Part shown: positions 11,412 to 19,413 of the stretch, in pieces
Layout of the letters: each line of letters opens with the position of its first letter
How positions within the stretch are numbered: position 1 is the first letter of the stretch
DNA from: SAR86 cluster bacterium AG-447-A08
GTDB lineage: Bacteria > Pseudomonadota > Gammaproteobacteria > Magnimaribacterales > Magnimaribacteraceae
Length of the DNA stretch: 40,974 nucleotides
Direction of reading: 5' to 3'
Assembly (NCBI GenBank): GCA_003212335.1
Contig: QCQA01000011.1
Span: 1 to 40,974 of the forward strand
Made by a program: the position numbers and the translations under genes
Notes under the pieces: model-generated
What the model was told of the DNA's origin: nothing
Database searches by the model: none
Seen by the model: the letters and a program-made list of their open reading frames with translations, nothing else

Positions 11412-12515
11412 TTATGCAGTTTTTGAAGAGTAATCTAAAGGTTGTGAGAGCTCGTCCCAATCTATGTTGCCGTGGTCTTCAAGATCCTGGAACTGAAGTA
11501 TATCCATTTCTTCATACTTTTCTTGAGTCTTCTCAGTTATAAGACCAATTCTTTTTAGATTTGGCATTATTTTTGCAAACAGGAGATTATTAAATAACCT
11601 TGCATTTTCAGATTGATTTAGAACCTCTTGAGCCTCTTCAACATTCCATCCATAATGCTTCATCACATTATCTGAACCGAATCTATTTCTCATGACAACA
11701 CATGCTTCATAAGCAAAATCAGCTCTTTCTTCTCTTTCTTTATCAGAAAGAGTAGCAACAAATTCTTCTAAATAATTTACACCAAAAGTTACATGCCTTG
11801 CTTCATCTCTAATAACTAAATAAAAGATATCTTTCAATAGAGGATCCATCGCAGCAGCTCTTTGTCTTTCAAAAGCTGCAAGCGCAAGTCCTTCTATGAT
11901 TATTTGCATTCCAATAAACTTTAAGTCCCATCTTGGATCAGAAAGGATTTTATCAAGTAAAGCTTTAAGTCCGGGCATAACTGGATAATTCCATCCTATC
12001 CTTTCTTGCAAATACTTATTAAAGACTTCTACATGCCTAGCTTCATCAAAAGTTTGTGAAGCAGCATAAAGTTTAGCGTTGTAGGTAGGAGCACAGGATA
12101 CTAACTGAGAAGCAACTAGAAGAGCACCTTGTTCTCCATGAACTATTTGACTTAATCCGCTAGCAAGAAGATGCCATGAGCACTCTATTTTTTTCTCTTC
12201 AGAGAGATCATCATATGGTTTGAAACCCGATAACTGTTGTATTTCGGGATTAGTTGCCCAATCTTTTAATGAATAGGGCTCTTGAGTCCAATCTAGATCT
12301 AATGTTGCATTCCAATTGAGTTTTTTCCCTAATTCATAAAGCTTCTTTAACCTATTGTCGGCATCTGTATAGTCCCAATTATATGTTCCAGTTAGAGGTG
12401 TTTGAAATATCTCAACTATATCCTCAATATCCTGCGGTTCAAGCTTACTTTCGAGATCATCTTTATCGAAATAGTGTAGCCCTGTAGGGCAATTTTCTAC
12501 TTGTGTAATTTTCAT
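11412..12515 (-). CDS. Diiron ferritin-like protein, copy 1
   Basis: A 367-residue paralogue of the next gene, with closely matching blocks from residue 28 on (EDIVEIFQTPL; YNWDYTDAD; SDPRWDLKFIGMQ). Diiron ligands are Glu128, Glu158/His161, Glu208 and Glu238/His241. Its helical ferritin-like core is longer than in ferritins and similar in size to diiron oxygenases. The ATG at 12515 is preceded by AAAGGA nine bases upstream, a good Shine-Dalgarno. It lies 56 bases after cobT on the same strand. A TAGAAT at 12541-12546 could be a -10 element, but no -35 is seen, so read-through from cobS-cobT is also possible. No signal peptide or membrane segment is visible, so it is cytoplasmic. Confidence 0.8.
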   Translation of the reverse strand: MKITQVENCPTGLHYFDKDDLESKLEPQDIEDIVEIFQTPLTGTYNWDYTDADNRLKKLYELGKKLNWNATLDLDWTQEPYSLKDWATNPEIQQLSGFKPYDDLSEEKKIECSWHLLASGLSQIVHGEQGALLVASQLVSCAPTYNAKLYAASQTFDEARHVEVFNKYLQERIGWNYPVMPGLKALLDKILSDPRWDLKFIGMQIIIEGLALAAFERQRAAAMDPLLKDIFYLVIRDEARHVTFGVNYLEEFVATLSDKEREERADFAYEACVVMRNRFGSDNVMKHYGWNVEEAQEVLNQSENARLFNNLLFAKIMPNLKRIGLITEKTQEKYEEMDILQFQDLEDHGNIDWDELSQPLDYSSKTA

Positions 12516-12571
12516 GTTTTAAATCCTTTATGTACCTTTTATTCTACATTAAATTTTAAGATTCTTCCTTT

Positions 12572-14329
12572 TTAATCCACTTTAAATAAATCTGTAAGTT
12601 GTTCAAGCATAGCTCCACCCAGCTCTTCCGCCCTGTGTATAGTTACCGCATTTTTATAATACCGTGTTACATCATGGCCAATACCTATTGCTATTAGATT
12701 GACATCAGATTTAGTCTCTATTGAGTGTATAACTTGCCTTAAATGTAGATCTAAGAAATTAGTTGGATTGGTAGATAAAGTACTATCATCAACAGGAGCT
12801 CCATCAGAAATGACCATAAGTATCTTCCTTTGTTCCGGCCTCCTGCTAAGTCTGTCATGAGCCCAAATGAGAGCTTCTCCATCAACATTTTCTTTTAGGA
12901 GACCCTCTCTCAACATTAGTCCGAAATTCTTTTGTCCTCTTCTCCATGGAGTATCTGCAGATTTAAAAATGATATGTCTAATGTCATTCAATCTTCCGGG
13001 GTTTTCAGGCTTGCCATCATCCATCCACATCTTTCTGCTTTCTCCGCCCTTCCACTGTTTAGTTGTAAAGCCAAGAACCTCGGTTTTTACATTACAACGT
13101 TCTAATGTAGTACTGATAATGTCTGCACAAATAGCAGCTACTGTCATGGATCTTCCTCTCATTGATCCTGAACTATCTACTAAAATTGAAACGCTTGTAT
13201 CTCTAAATTCAATATCTTTTTCTACTTTGTAAGTAAGGGGTGTAAGAGGATCTGTAATAATTTTATGCAATCTTGCAGAATCCAACATACCTTCTTCTTT
13301 ATTAAATTCCCAAGATCTATTTTGTTGAGCCATTAGAAACCTTTGTAACCTATGAGCTAATTTTGAGATTGTCGCCTTACTAGGACCCATCAATTGATCA
13401 AGATGCTTTCTGAGTCTTTGTAGCTCTTCCGGACTGCACAAATCCTCTGCCTTAACTTCTTCATCAAAACTTCTTGAATAAACTTTATAAGTAAAATTTG
13501 ATGTTTGACCTACAAGAGATTCCAGCCAAGATTGATTGGTCATCATTTCTTGATTTTCATCTACGATAGCATCTTCATCTATATCACCAGCATCTGCATC
13601 AGTTTCTTCAGTACCTTCTTGATTGTCTTGTTCAGGAGAGCTTTCGGATTCTTGAGATTCATCATCCTCACCACTATCAGAAGCTGATTCTTCCTCTTGT
13701 TCTGTTTCATCTTCTATATCATTATCTTCAGAATCTTTTTCTTCGTCCTCTATATTAAGAGTTCTTAGAAACTCTTCGGCGATCTCTAAAAATCGAGCTT
13801 GATCACCCAGAGAGTCAATAATTTCATTTTTCAGTTTTGTGTCTTGTTTATCAAATAGCTTGCCCCAATACTTTAGAAATAAATTTGAGTTTTCAGATTC
13901 TGCATTGGGAAGACATGCCTGTCTTAACCAAGTCTCTAGAGCTATTTCTAGGTTATCCTCTTGATCTTCAAAACTTTCATATAGCTTACATTTATCATTA
14001 AATTTAGAAGTAATATTTGTTGCAATGCCTGGATAGTGTATTGAGCCGAGTATCTCGACTCTTGCATCTTCCATTACTTTCAAAAGAGAGTTGAATCTCT
14101 CAACACCGGTATTTATCTTTATCGATTTGTCTCTATATTTCTCTATGCAAGCAATGGCATCAGCCTTACCTCTGTAAGACGAAAGTTCTTTCAGATTTTT
14201 AGGAAGATTTCCATTGGAAGATCCTATACCTGCTGAATCTACTTCTAATTCAGGATTGCCTGAAATGGCTCTAGATGCTGCCGAGACAGCTTCTTTTATA
14301 GTCTCAGAATGAGAATTCTTAGATACCAT
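12572..14329 (-). CDS. cobT: CobT-like VWA protein (cobaltochelatase subunit family)
   Basis: 585 residues. An N-terminal helical part is followed by a strongly acidic stretch (about residues 191-258, nearly all D/E/S/Q) and a C-terminal von Willebrand A domain with the MIDAS motif DSSGS near residue 385 ([13 protein letters not shown]). Specific CobT blocks follow: [43 protein letters not shown] and [12 protein letters not shown]. In the aerobic B12 pathway CobT works with CobS and CobN to insert cobalt into hydrogenobyrinate diamide. No CobN or other cobalamin gene is in this window; the neighbours are diiron proteins. It starts 7 bases after cobS. The family is certain, the role here is not. 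Confidence 0.92.
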   Translation of the reverse strand: MVSKNSHSETIKEAVSAASRAISGNPELEVDSAGIGSSNGNLPKNLKELSSYRGKADAIACIEKYRDKSIKINTGVERFNSLLKVMEDARVEILGSIHYPGIATNITSKFNDKCKLYESFEDQEDNLEIALETWLRQACLPNAESENSNLFLKYWGKLFDKQDTKLKNEIIDSLGDQARFLEIAEEFLRTLNIEDEEKDSEDNDIEDETEQEEESASDSGEDDESQESESSPEQDNQEGTEETDADAGDIDEDAIVDENQEMMTNQSWLESLVGQTSNFTYKVYSRSFDEEVKAEDLCSPEELQRLRKHLDQLMGPSKATISKLAHRLQRFLMAQQNRSWEFNKEEGMLDSARLHKIITDPLTPLTYKVEKDIEFRDTSVSILVDSSGSMRGRSMTVAAICADIISTTLERCNVKTEVLGFTTKQWKGGESRKMWMDDGKPENPGRLNDIRHIIFKSADTPWRRGQKNFGLMLREGLLKENVDGEALIWAHDRLSRRPEQRKILMVISDGAPVDDSTLSTNPTNFLDLHLRQVIHSIETKSDVNLIAIGIGHDVTRYYKNAVTIHRAEELGGAMLEQLTDLFKVD

Positions 14330-14336
14330 AGGCGCT

Positions 14337-15320
14337 TTAGGCTTCTTCTATATCTTCAGCGATGGAATCTACAGCTTCAGAATCAAAACATCTTTGATAA
14401 TATTCAGCAATGATCACCCTTTCAGTCTCATCGCATTTATTTAGAAAAGTTATCTCAAATGATTTATTTAGGTCATTGAATATTTGATAGTTCTCCGCCC
14501 AGCTTATTACTGTTCGAGGGGACATGAGAGTTGAAATATCACCGTTAGCAAAACCTTGCCTTGACAAGTTCGCAACTGAAATCATATTTTTGGCTATTTC
14601 TACACCTTCTTTATTATCTAAACTTTGTACCTTCGAAAGTACTACTTTCAATTCAAGCTCCGGATCAAGATAATTGAGGGTTGAAACAATATGCCATCGA
14701 TCCATTTGCCCCTGGTTTATCTGTTGAGTTCCATGATACAAGCCAGATGTATCTCCAAGTCCAACTGTATTTGCGGTAGCAAAAAGTCTAAAGCCAGAGT
14801 GAGGCGATATAACTTTGTTTTGATCCAGTAAAGTCAATTTTCCTTCAACTTCCAAAACCCTTTGTATCACAAACATTACATCAGGCCTTCCCGCATCATA
14901 TTCGTCAAAAACCAATGCCGTAGGTGTTTGTAAGGCCCAGGGTAAAATACCCTCTTTAAATTCAGTGATTTGTTTACCATCTTTTAAGGTGATTGCGTCT
15001 TTGCCTAATAAATCTATTCTACTGATATGACTATCTAGGTTTACCCTGATGCAGGGCCAATTCAATCTGGCTGCAACTTGCTCTATATGTGTAGATTTAC
15101 CAGATCCGTGATATCCCTGAATCATAACTCTTCTGTTATGAGAGAAACCTGCAAGAATAGCTAATGTCGTATTTTTATCAAATTTATAAGATTCATCTAA
15201 TGTAGGTACATATTCATTAGGTTCTTTGAAACCCATTACCTTCATATCAACATCTATATCAAATGTATTCCTAACATCTATCTCTAAGTTAGGTATTCCG
15301 TTATCACTTTTATTATTCAT
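14337..15320 (-). CDS. cobS: CobS-like MoxR-type AAA+ ATPase
   Basis: 327 residues. The N-terminal CobS signature ([19 protein letters not shown]) is followed by Walker A GYHGSGKS (69-76), Walker B LVFDEYD with Asp139/Glu140, sensor 1 LFATANT, and [17 protein letters not shown], the typical CobS arginine-finger region. Such ATPases form hexamers that remodel a target together with a VWA partner, here CobT encoded next. Known MoxR/VWA pairs activate metalloenzymes (CobST, NorQD, CbbQO). It is the first gene of a leftward operon cobS-cobT-ferritin-ferritin and is divergent from cysE. No Shine-Dalgarno is seen before the ATG at 15320. Confidence 0.92.
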   Translation of the reverse strand: MNNKSDNGIPNLEIDVRNTFDIDVDMKVMGFKEPNEYVPTLDESYKFDKNTTLAILAGFSHNRRVMIQGYHGSGKSTHIEQVAARLNWPCIRVNLDSHISRIDLLGKDAITLKDGKQITEFKEGILPWALQTPTALVFDEYDAGRPDVMFVIQRVLEVEGKLTLLDQNKVISPHSGFRLFATANTVGLGDTSGLYHGTQQINQGQMDRWHIVSTLNYLDPELELKVVLSKVQSLDNKEGVEIAKNMISVANLSRQGFANGDISTLMSPRTVISWAENYQIFNDLNKSFEITFLNKCDETERVIIAEYYQRCFDSEAVDSIAEDIEEA

Positions 15321-15347
15321 GTTAAATTATTTAAAGAAAGGCGCTCC

Positions 15348-15375
15348 ATTATCCTGATTTGAATCGTTTCAGCAA
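15348..15375 (-). promoter_or_regulatory. Candidate cobS promoter
   Basis: Read on the minus strand: TTGCTG (15375-15370), a 16-base spacer, then GATAAT (15353-15348). The predicted start is near 15341, giving a leader of about 21 bases. The -35 region overlaps the -35 region of the cysE promoter on the other strand. Confidence 0.45.
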
Positions 15376-15402
15376 TACTTTGCCTGAAGTACAATATAGA
15401 TA
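15367..15402 (+). promoter_or_regulatory. Candidate cysE promoter, leaderless
   Basis: TACAAT at 15390-15395 lies exactly six bases before the cysE ATG (15402), with a weak TTTCAG at 15367-15372 (17-base spacer). Transcription would start at or next to the A of ATG, and there is no Shine-Dalgarno sequence. Confidence 0.45.
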
Positions 15403-16190
15403 TGGATAATAATGAATCAATAGACTCTTTATGGAGAACCATTCAGGATGAAACAGAAAGGAGAGTAAAAGCTGAACCTGTTCTTGCCAGTTTCTTTCAC
15501 ACTACTGTACTTGAACACACATCTTTTTCTTCAGCAGTTGCAGATCTTATAGCTAACGATTTAGGCAGCTCTTCAGTTCAACCTATGATGTTAAGGAGCG
15601 TAATTAAAGATGCCATAAACTCGAGCGATGAAATACTTGAAGGAACAATGACTGACTTGCTTGCCGCAAAGGAAAAAGATCCTTCATGTAAATACCTTTC
15701 TGAACCCCTTCTATTTTTTAAAGGATTCAAATCGCTACAATCGCACCGGGTTGCAAGTTGGCTTTGGGATAACTCAAGACATACTTTGGCACATTATTTT
15801 CAAAGTAGGACATCTGAGGTCTATGGAGTAGATATTCATCCTGCAGCTAAATTAGGTCGGGGTATTATGATTGATCATGGTACTGGGGTTGTAATAGGAG
15901 AGACTTCGGTTGTAGAGAACAATGTATCTATCTTTCAGGGTGTAACCTTGGGCGGAACAGGTAAGGAAACTGGAGATCGACATCCTAAAGTTAGAGAAGG
16001 AGTTCTTCTTAGTGCTTCTTCAACAGTTTTAGGCAATGTAGAAATTGGAAGAAATGCTAAAATTGCTGCAGGCAGTGTTGTCTTAGAAAATGTTAGAGAA
16101 GGGGCTACAGTTGCTGGGGTTCCAGCCAAGGAAGTAAGACAAGATGTCAGTAATGTTCCAGCAGATAATATTGATCACTTAATTGAATAG
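15402..16190 (+). CDS. cysE: Serine O-acetyltransferase
   Basis: Makes O-acetylserine from serine and acetyl-CoA, the committed step of cysteine synthesis. 262 residues, a normal length. The N-terminal helical SATase domain (about 1-140) precedes a left-handed beta-helix of hexapeptide repeats with the CysE block DIHPAAKLGRGIMIDHGTGVVIGET, GVTLGGTGKETGDRHPKV and AAGSVVLENV. The His pair of the active site is within HPAAK/DHGTG. The start appears leaderless. It lies eight bases upstream of the crotonase gene, so the two may be cotranscribed. Confidence 0.96.
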   Translation: MDNNESIDSLWRTIQDETERRVKAEPVLASFFHTTVLEHTSFSSAVADLIANDLGSSSVQPMMLRSVIKDAINSSDEILEGTMTDLLAAKEKDPSCKYLSEPLLFFKGFKSLQSHRVASWLWDNSRHTLAHYFQSRTSEVYGVDIHPAAKLGRGIMIDHGTGVVIGETSVVENNVSIFQGVTLGGTGKETGDRHPKVREGVLLSASSTVLGNVEIGRNAKIAAGSVVLENVREGATVAGVPAKEVRQDVSNVPADNIDHLIE

Positions 16191-16198
16191 GAAAATCT

Positions 16199-17080
16199 AT
16201 GAATTTTGAAACTATAAAATATGAAGTTGAGAATAAAATCTTAACCTTAACCTTAAATCGTCCAGATAAGTTAAATGCTTTCACAGGGCAAATGATGGAC
16301 GAACTTATTTCGGCCTTTGATAAGGCAGGAAAGGATGATGATGTTAGGGTAATTATCGTTACAGGTGAGGGCAGGGGCTTCTGTGCCGGAGCAGATTTAT
16401 CTTCTGGATCTAATACTTTTAATAGAGATGTGAGGAATAATAAAGGTGACCAGGTAGATCATAAAAAAGATCCTGAATGGATGAGAGATGGCGGGGGAAG
16501 GACGACTCTATCTATTTATGATTGCCCAAAACCAATTATCGCTGCGATCAATGGTCCTGCAGTAGGAGTTGGAGTCACAATGACCCTTCCTATGGATATA
16601 AGACTCGCTAGTGAAGAGGCTAAGTTTGGATTTGTTTTTGCTAGGAGAGGTCTGGTGCCAGAAGCTGCTTCCAGTTGGTTTTTACCAAGATTGGTAGGAA
16701 TAAGTAAAGCTCTGGAGTGGACCTATTCTGGAAAGGTTTTCAGTGCCGAAGAAGCAAAGGAGGGTGGTTTAGTTAGATCAGTTCACAAACCAGATGAACT
16801 GTTGAATGAAGCCAAGTCTATTGCAGAAGAAATCATTCAAAATACATCTTCAATATCAGTTTCTTTAACTAGGCAGATGCTTTGGAAAATGTTGGGCGCT
16901 GATCATCCTATGGAGGCTCATAAGGTTGATTCAAGATTTATCTACGAATTAGGAAGAGGAGATGATGCCAAAGAAGGCGTAAATTCTTTTCTTGAAAAAA
17001 GACCTCCAGAATTTCCTAATAAAGTCTCTAAAGATATGCCAGATTACTACCCTTGGTGGGATGAAAAGGAGTTTAGTTAA
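16199..17080 (+). CDS. Enoyl-CoA hydratase/isomerase (crotonase) family
   Basis: Acts on an acyl-CoA thioester in the cytoplasm, probably hydrating or isomerising an enoyl-CoA. 293 residues, slightly longer than the usual 260. The oxyanion-hole segments are AFTGQM...GRGFCAGADLSSG and AAINGPAVGVGVTMTLPMDIRLASE. The second catalytic glutamate is likely in GLVPEAASSW, while the position of the first is occupied by RR, so an isomerase or atypical activity cannot be excluded. GGAAAA-type sequence (GGAAAATCT) precedes the ATG. The stop is followed after one base by tesB, and the pair suggests acyl-CoA turnover. Confidence 0.88.
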   Translation: MNFETIKYEVENKILTLTLNRPDKLNAFTGQMMDELISAFDKAGKDDDVRVIIVTGEGRGFCAGADLSSGSNTFNRDVRNNKGDQVDHKKDPEWMRDGGGRTTLSIYDCPKPIIAAINGPAVGVGVTMTLPMDIRLASEEAKFGFVFARRGLVPEAASSWFLPRLVGISKALEWTYSGKVFSAEEAKEGGLVRSVHKPDELLNEAKSIAEEIIQNTSSISVSLTRQMLWKMLGADHPMEAHKVDSRFIYELGRGDDAKEGVNSFLEKRPPEFPNKVSKDMPDYYPWWDEKEFS

Positions 17081-17081
17081 T

Positions 17082-17951
17082 ATGACAAAAAAGGCATTAA
17101 ATAAGTTAGTAAAACTTCTCGCATTAGAGACTCTGGAAGAAAATCTTTTCAGAGGGCAGAGTGAAAATATTGGAGGACCAAGAGTATTTGGAGGACAAGT
17201 TATAGGACAAGCTCTAACTGCTGCGGCAAGGACTGTGCCTGAAAAGAGGTTTGCGCACTCTCTGCATGCTTATTTCCTTCGTCCTGGAGATATGGAATAT
17301 CCAATCATTTACAACGTAGAAAGAACTAGAGATGGAGGAAGTTTTACTACCCGTCGTGTTGTTGCTATACAGAAAGGAGAGCCAATATTTGATATGGCAC
17401 TATCCTTTCATAAAAAGGAGAAAGGTCCTTCTCATCAAATAGACATGAGTGATATTCCTGGACCTAATGAATGTATTAGTGACATGGACATTAAAAAGAA
17501 AATTATTGAAAAGATTCCAGCAAAACATAGAGATTTCTTTCTAAGAGAGAGGCCTATAGAGATGAGACACTTGCCGGGTGAAAGTATGTTTGATGAACCA
17601 ACCAATCAACTTCCCTATAAACATGTTTGGATGAAAGCTGCGGGGAAATTACCAGATGAAGTCTTGCAGCATCAGGCAATTCTGGCTTATGCATCTGATA
17701 TGGGACTTCTAAGCACATCCATGCTTCCTCATAAGCTTAGTTACGCAAAAGGAAATGTCATGAGCGCCAGCTTAGATCACGCAATGTGGTTTCATAGGCC
17801 TTTTAGAGCTGATGAATGGATGCTTTATTCAACCGATAGTCCTAGCGCAAGTAATGCTAGAGGTTTTAATAGAGGAAGTGTTTATACCGAGAAGGGCATT
17901 CTGGTTGCCTCTGCTGTGCAAGAAGGTTTGATGCGCGTAGTGAAGAAATAA
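17082..17951 (+). CDS. tesB: Acyl-CoA thioesterase II
   Basis: Hydrolyses acyl-CoA to free fatty acid and CoA. 289 residues from the ATG at 17082, which has AAGGAG at 17066-17071; a longer reading from 16992 would run inside the crotonase gene and lacks homology. It is a double hot-dog fold. The first half contains RVFGGQVIGQALTAA and HAYFLRPGD. The second half contains HQAILAYASDMGLLSTSM, SLDHAMWFHRPFRADEW and FNRGSVYTEKGILVAS, which hold the Asp, Thr/Ser and Gln catalytic triad of TesB. It ends 10 bases from the convergent gltD stop, and an AT-only hairpin (17946-17953 with 17960-17967) covers both ends. Confidence 0.95.
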   Translation: MTKKALNKLVKLLALETLEENLFRGQSENIGGPRVFGGQVIGQALTAAARTVPEKRFAHSLHAYFLRPGDMEYPIIYNVERTRDGGSFTTRRVVAIQKGEPIFDMALSFHKKEKGPSHQIDMSDIPGPNECISDMDIKKKIIEKIPAKHRDFFLRERPIEMRHLPGESMFDEPTNQLPYKHVWMKAAGKLPDEVLQHQAILAYASDMGLLSTSMLPHKLSYAKGNVMSASLDHAMWFHRPFRADEWMLYSTDSPSASNARGFNRGSVYTEKGILVASAVQEGLMRVVKK

Positions 17952-17961
17952 AAGATAAATT

Positions 17962-19413
17962 TTATTTAAGAACAGTTTCACCCATCAAGTATTGATCTAT
18001 CTCACGTGCAGCCGCTCTGCCTTCGTTTATCGCCCAAACTACAAGGGACTGTCCTCTTCTGCAGTCACCTGCAGCAAATACTTTAGGATTAGATGTCTGA
18101 TGAACATTATGATCAGCTTTATAATTAGACCTCTCATCAAGATCAACTTTTAAGTTATCAACTGCATAATGTTCAGGGCCTAAAAAGCCCATTGCTAGTA
18201 AAATGAGATCAGCTTCCCAATCTTTTTCAGTGCCGGGGACTTCTTGAAAGTTACTATCAACTTCAACAGTTTTAATTCCTTTAAGAACACCTTCTTCATC
18301 TCTTAAAAATTCTTTTCCAGATATTGAATAGACTCTCGGATCTTCTCCATAAGTCTCTTGTGATTCTTCATGACCATAATCGACTTTATATATCCTAGGG
18401 AATAGTGGCCACGGGTTGTTGTCAGCTCTCTCTTTTGGCGGCTCAGGCATTATTTCAAAATTAATTAACGATTTGCAACCGTGTCTCAAGGAAGTGCCAA
18501 TGCAGTCTGTTCCAGTATCTCCACCGCCTATAACGATTACATTTTTACCTTTAGCAGAAATATAATTACCATCGTCATGTTCTGAATCTAGAAGACTCTT
18601 GGTATTGGTTCTAAGGAAGTCCATTGCAAAATGCACCCCATCACCCTCTCTTTGAGGAATAGGTAAATCTCTGGGTTTGGTGGCACCTGTAGTCAGCAAA
18701 ACAATATCATTCGACTTGTCTAAGTCATTCATGCTTACTGAATTCTCTCCTTTTCCACCTACATCGGCATTAGCAAAAAATTCTATACCTTCCATTTCCA
18801 TTATCTCGACCCTTTGATCAATTATAGATTTGTCCAATTTCATGTTAGGGATACCGTACATCATTAGGCCGCCTATACGATCAGCCCTTTCGTATACCTT
18901 TACATGATGTCCAACACTATTTAATTGTTGAGCTGCAGAAAGTCCTGCCGGCCCAGAACCAACAATTGCTATTGATTTTCCTGTTCTATTAGATGGAATT
19001 CGAGGTTTTAGCCAACCGTTCTGAAAGCCTTTGTCTGCTATTGCAAATTCAAGGTTTTTGATTGCAACAGGACTCTCAGTTATTCCGAGCACACATGCTC
19101 CTTCACAAACTGCAGGACATACTCTGCCTGTCACTTCAGGAAAGTTATTTGTTAACATAAGCTTATCAAAAGCTTCTTCCCATTTATCTTGATAGACTAG
19201 ATCATTCCATTCCGGAATCAGGTTGTAAACTGGACATCCTTCTCCAGATTGACAGAACGGAACTCCGCAGTCCATACACCTTGCCCCTTGCACAGACAAT
19301 TTTTCATCATCATGGTCAGTGTATATTTCTTTAAAATCTAAAAGTCTCTCTTTGACAGGTCGATAAGGCTCGACAGCTCTTGAGAATTCTTTAAATCCTG
19401 TAGTTTTACCCAT
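17962..19413 (-). CDS. gltD: Glutamate synthase [NADPH] small chain
   Basis: Supplies electrons from NADPH through FAD and Fe-S clusters to the large chain for glutamate formation from glutamine and 2-oxoglutarate. 483 residues, normal. The N-terminal cysteine clusters CMDCGVPFC...CPVYN and VCPAVCEGACVLG bind [4Fe-4S]. The FAD-binding motif is IAIVGSGPAGLSAA, the NADPH site is VIVIGGGDTGTDC, and the C-terminal FAD part is VFAAGDCRRGQSLVVWAI. It overlaps gltB by 8 bases, so the two subunits are translationally coupled. Confidence 0.97.
   Translation of the reverse strand: MGKTTGFKEFSRAVEPYRPVKERLLDFKEIYTDHDDEKLSVQGARCMDCGVPFCQSGEGCPVYNLIPEWNDLVYQDKWEEAFDKLMLTNNFPEVTGRVCPAVCEGACVLGITESPVAIKNLEFAIADKGFQNGWLKPRIPSNRTGKSIAIVGSGPAGLSAAQQLNSVGHHVKVYERADRIGGLMMYGIPNMKLDKSIIDQRVEIMEMEGIEFFANADVGGKGENSVSMNDLDKSNDIVLLTTGATKPRDLPIPQREGDGVHFAMDFLRTNTKSLLDSEHDDGNYISAKGKNVIVIGGGDTGTDCIGTSLRHGCKSLINFEIMPEPPKERADNNPWPLFPRIYKVDYGHEESQETYGEDPRVYSISGKEFLRDEEGVLKGIKTVEVDSNFQEVPGTEKDWEADLILLAMGFLGPEHYAVDNLKVDLDERSNYKADHNVHQTSNPKVFAAGDCRRGQSLVVWAINEGRAAAREIDQYLMGETVLK

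Noticed and set aside
11410-11460. A 17-residue extension of the second ferritin-like protein
   Set aside because: The paralogue starts at the equivalent MKIT, and the extension would overlap the preceding gene.
13505-13687. Small plus-strand frame opposite the acidic region of cobT
   Set aside because: It is the mirror of an Asp/Glu-rich repeat (Ile/Phe/Ser-rich product) and has no ribosome site.
16992-17081. A 30-residue N-terminal extension of tesB
   Set aside because: It lies inside the crotonase gene, has no family match, and a good Shine-Dalgarno precedes the ATG at 17082.
17940-17970. Bidirectional terminator between tesB and gltD
   Set aside because: The hairpin is A/T only (AAATAAAA/TTTTATTT), too weak to call a terminator.
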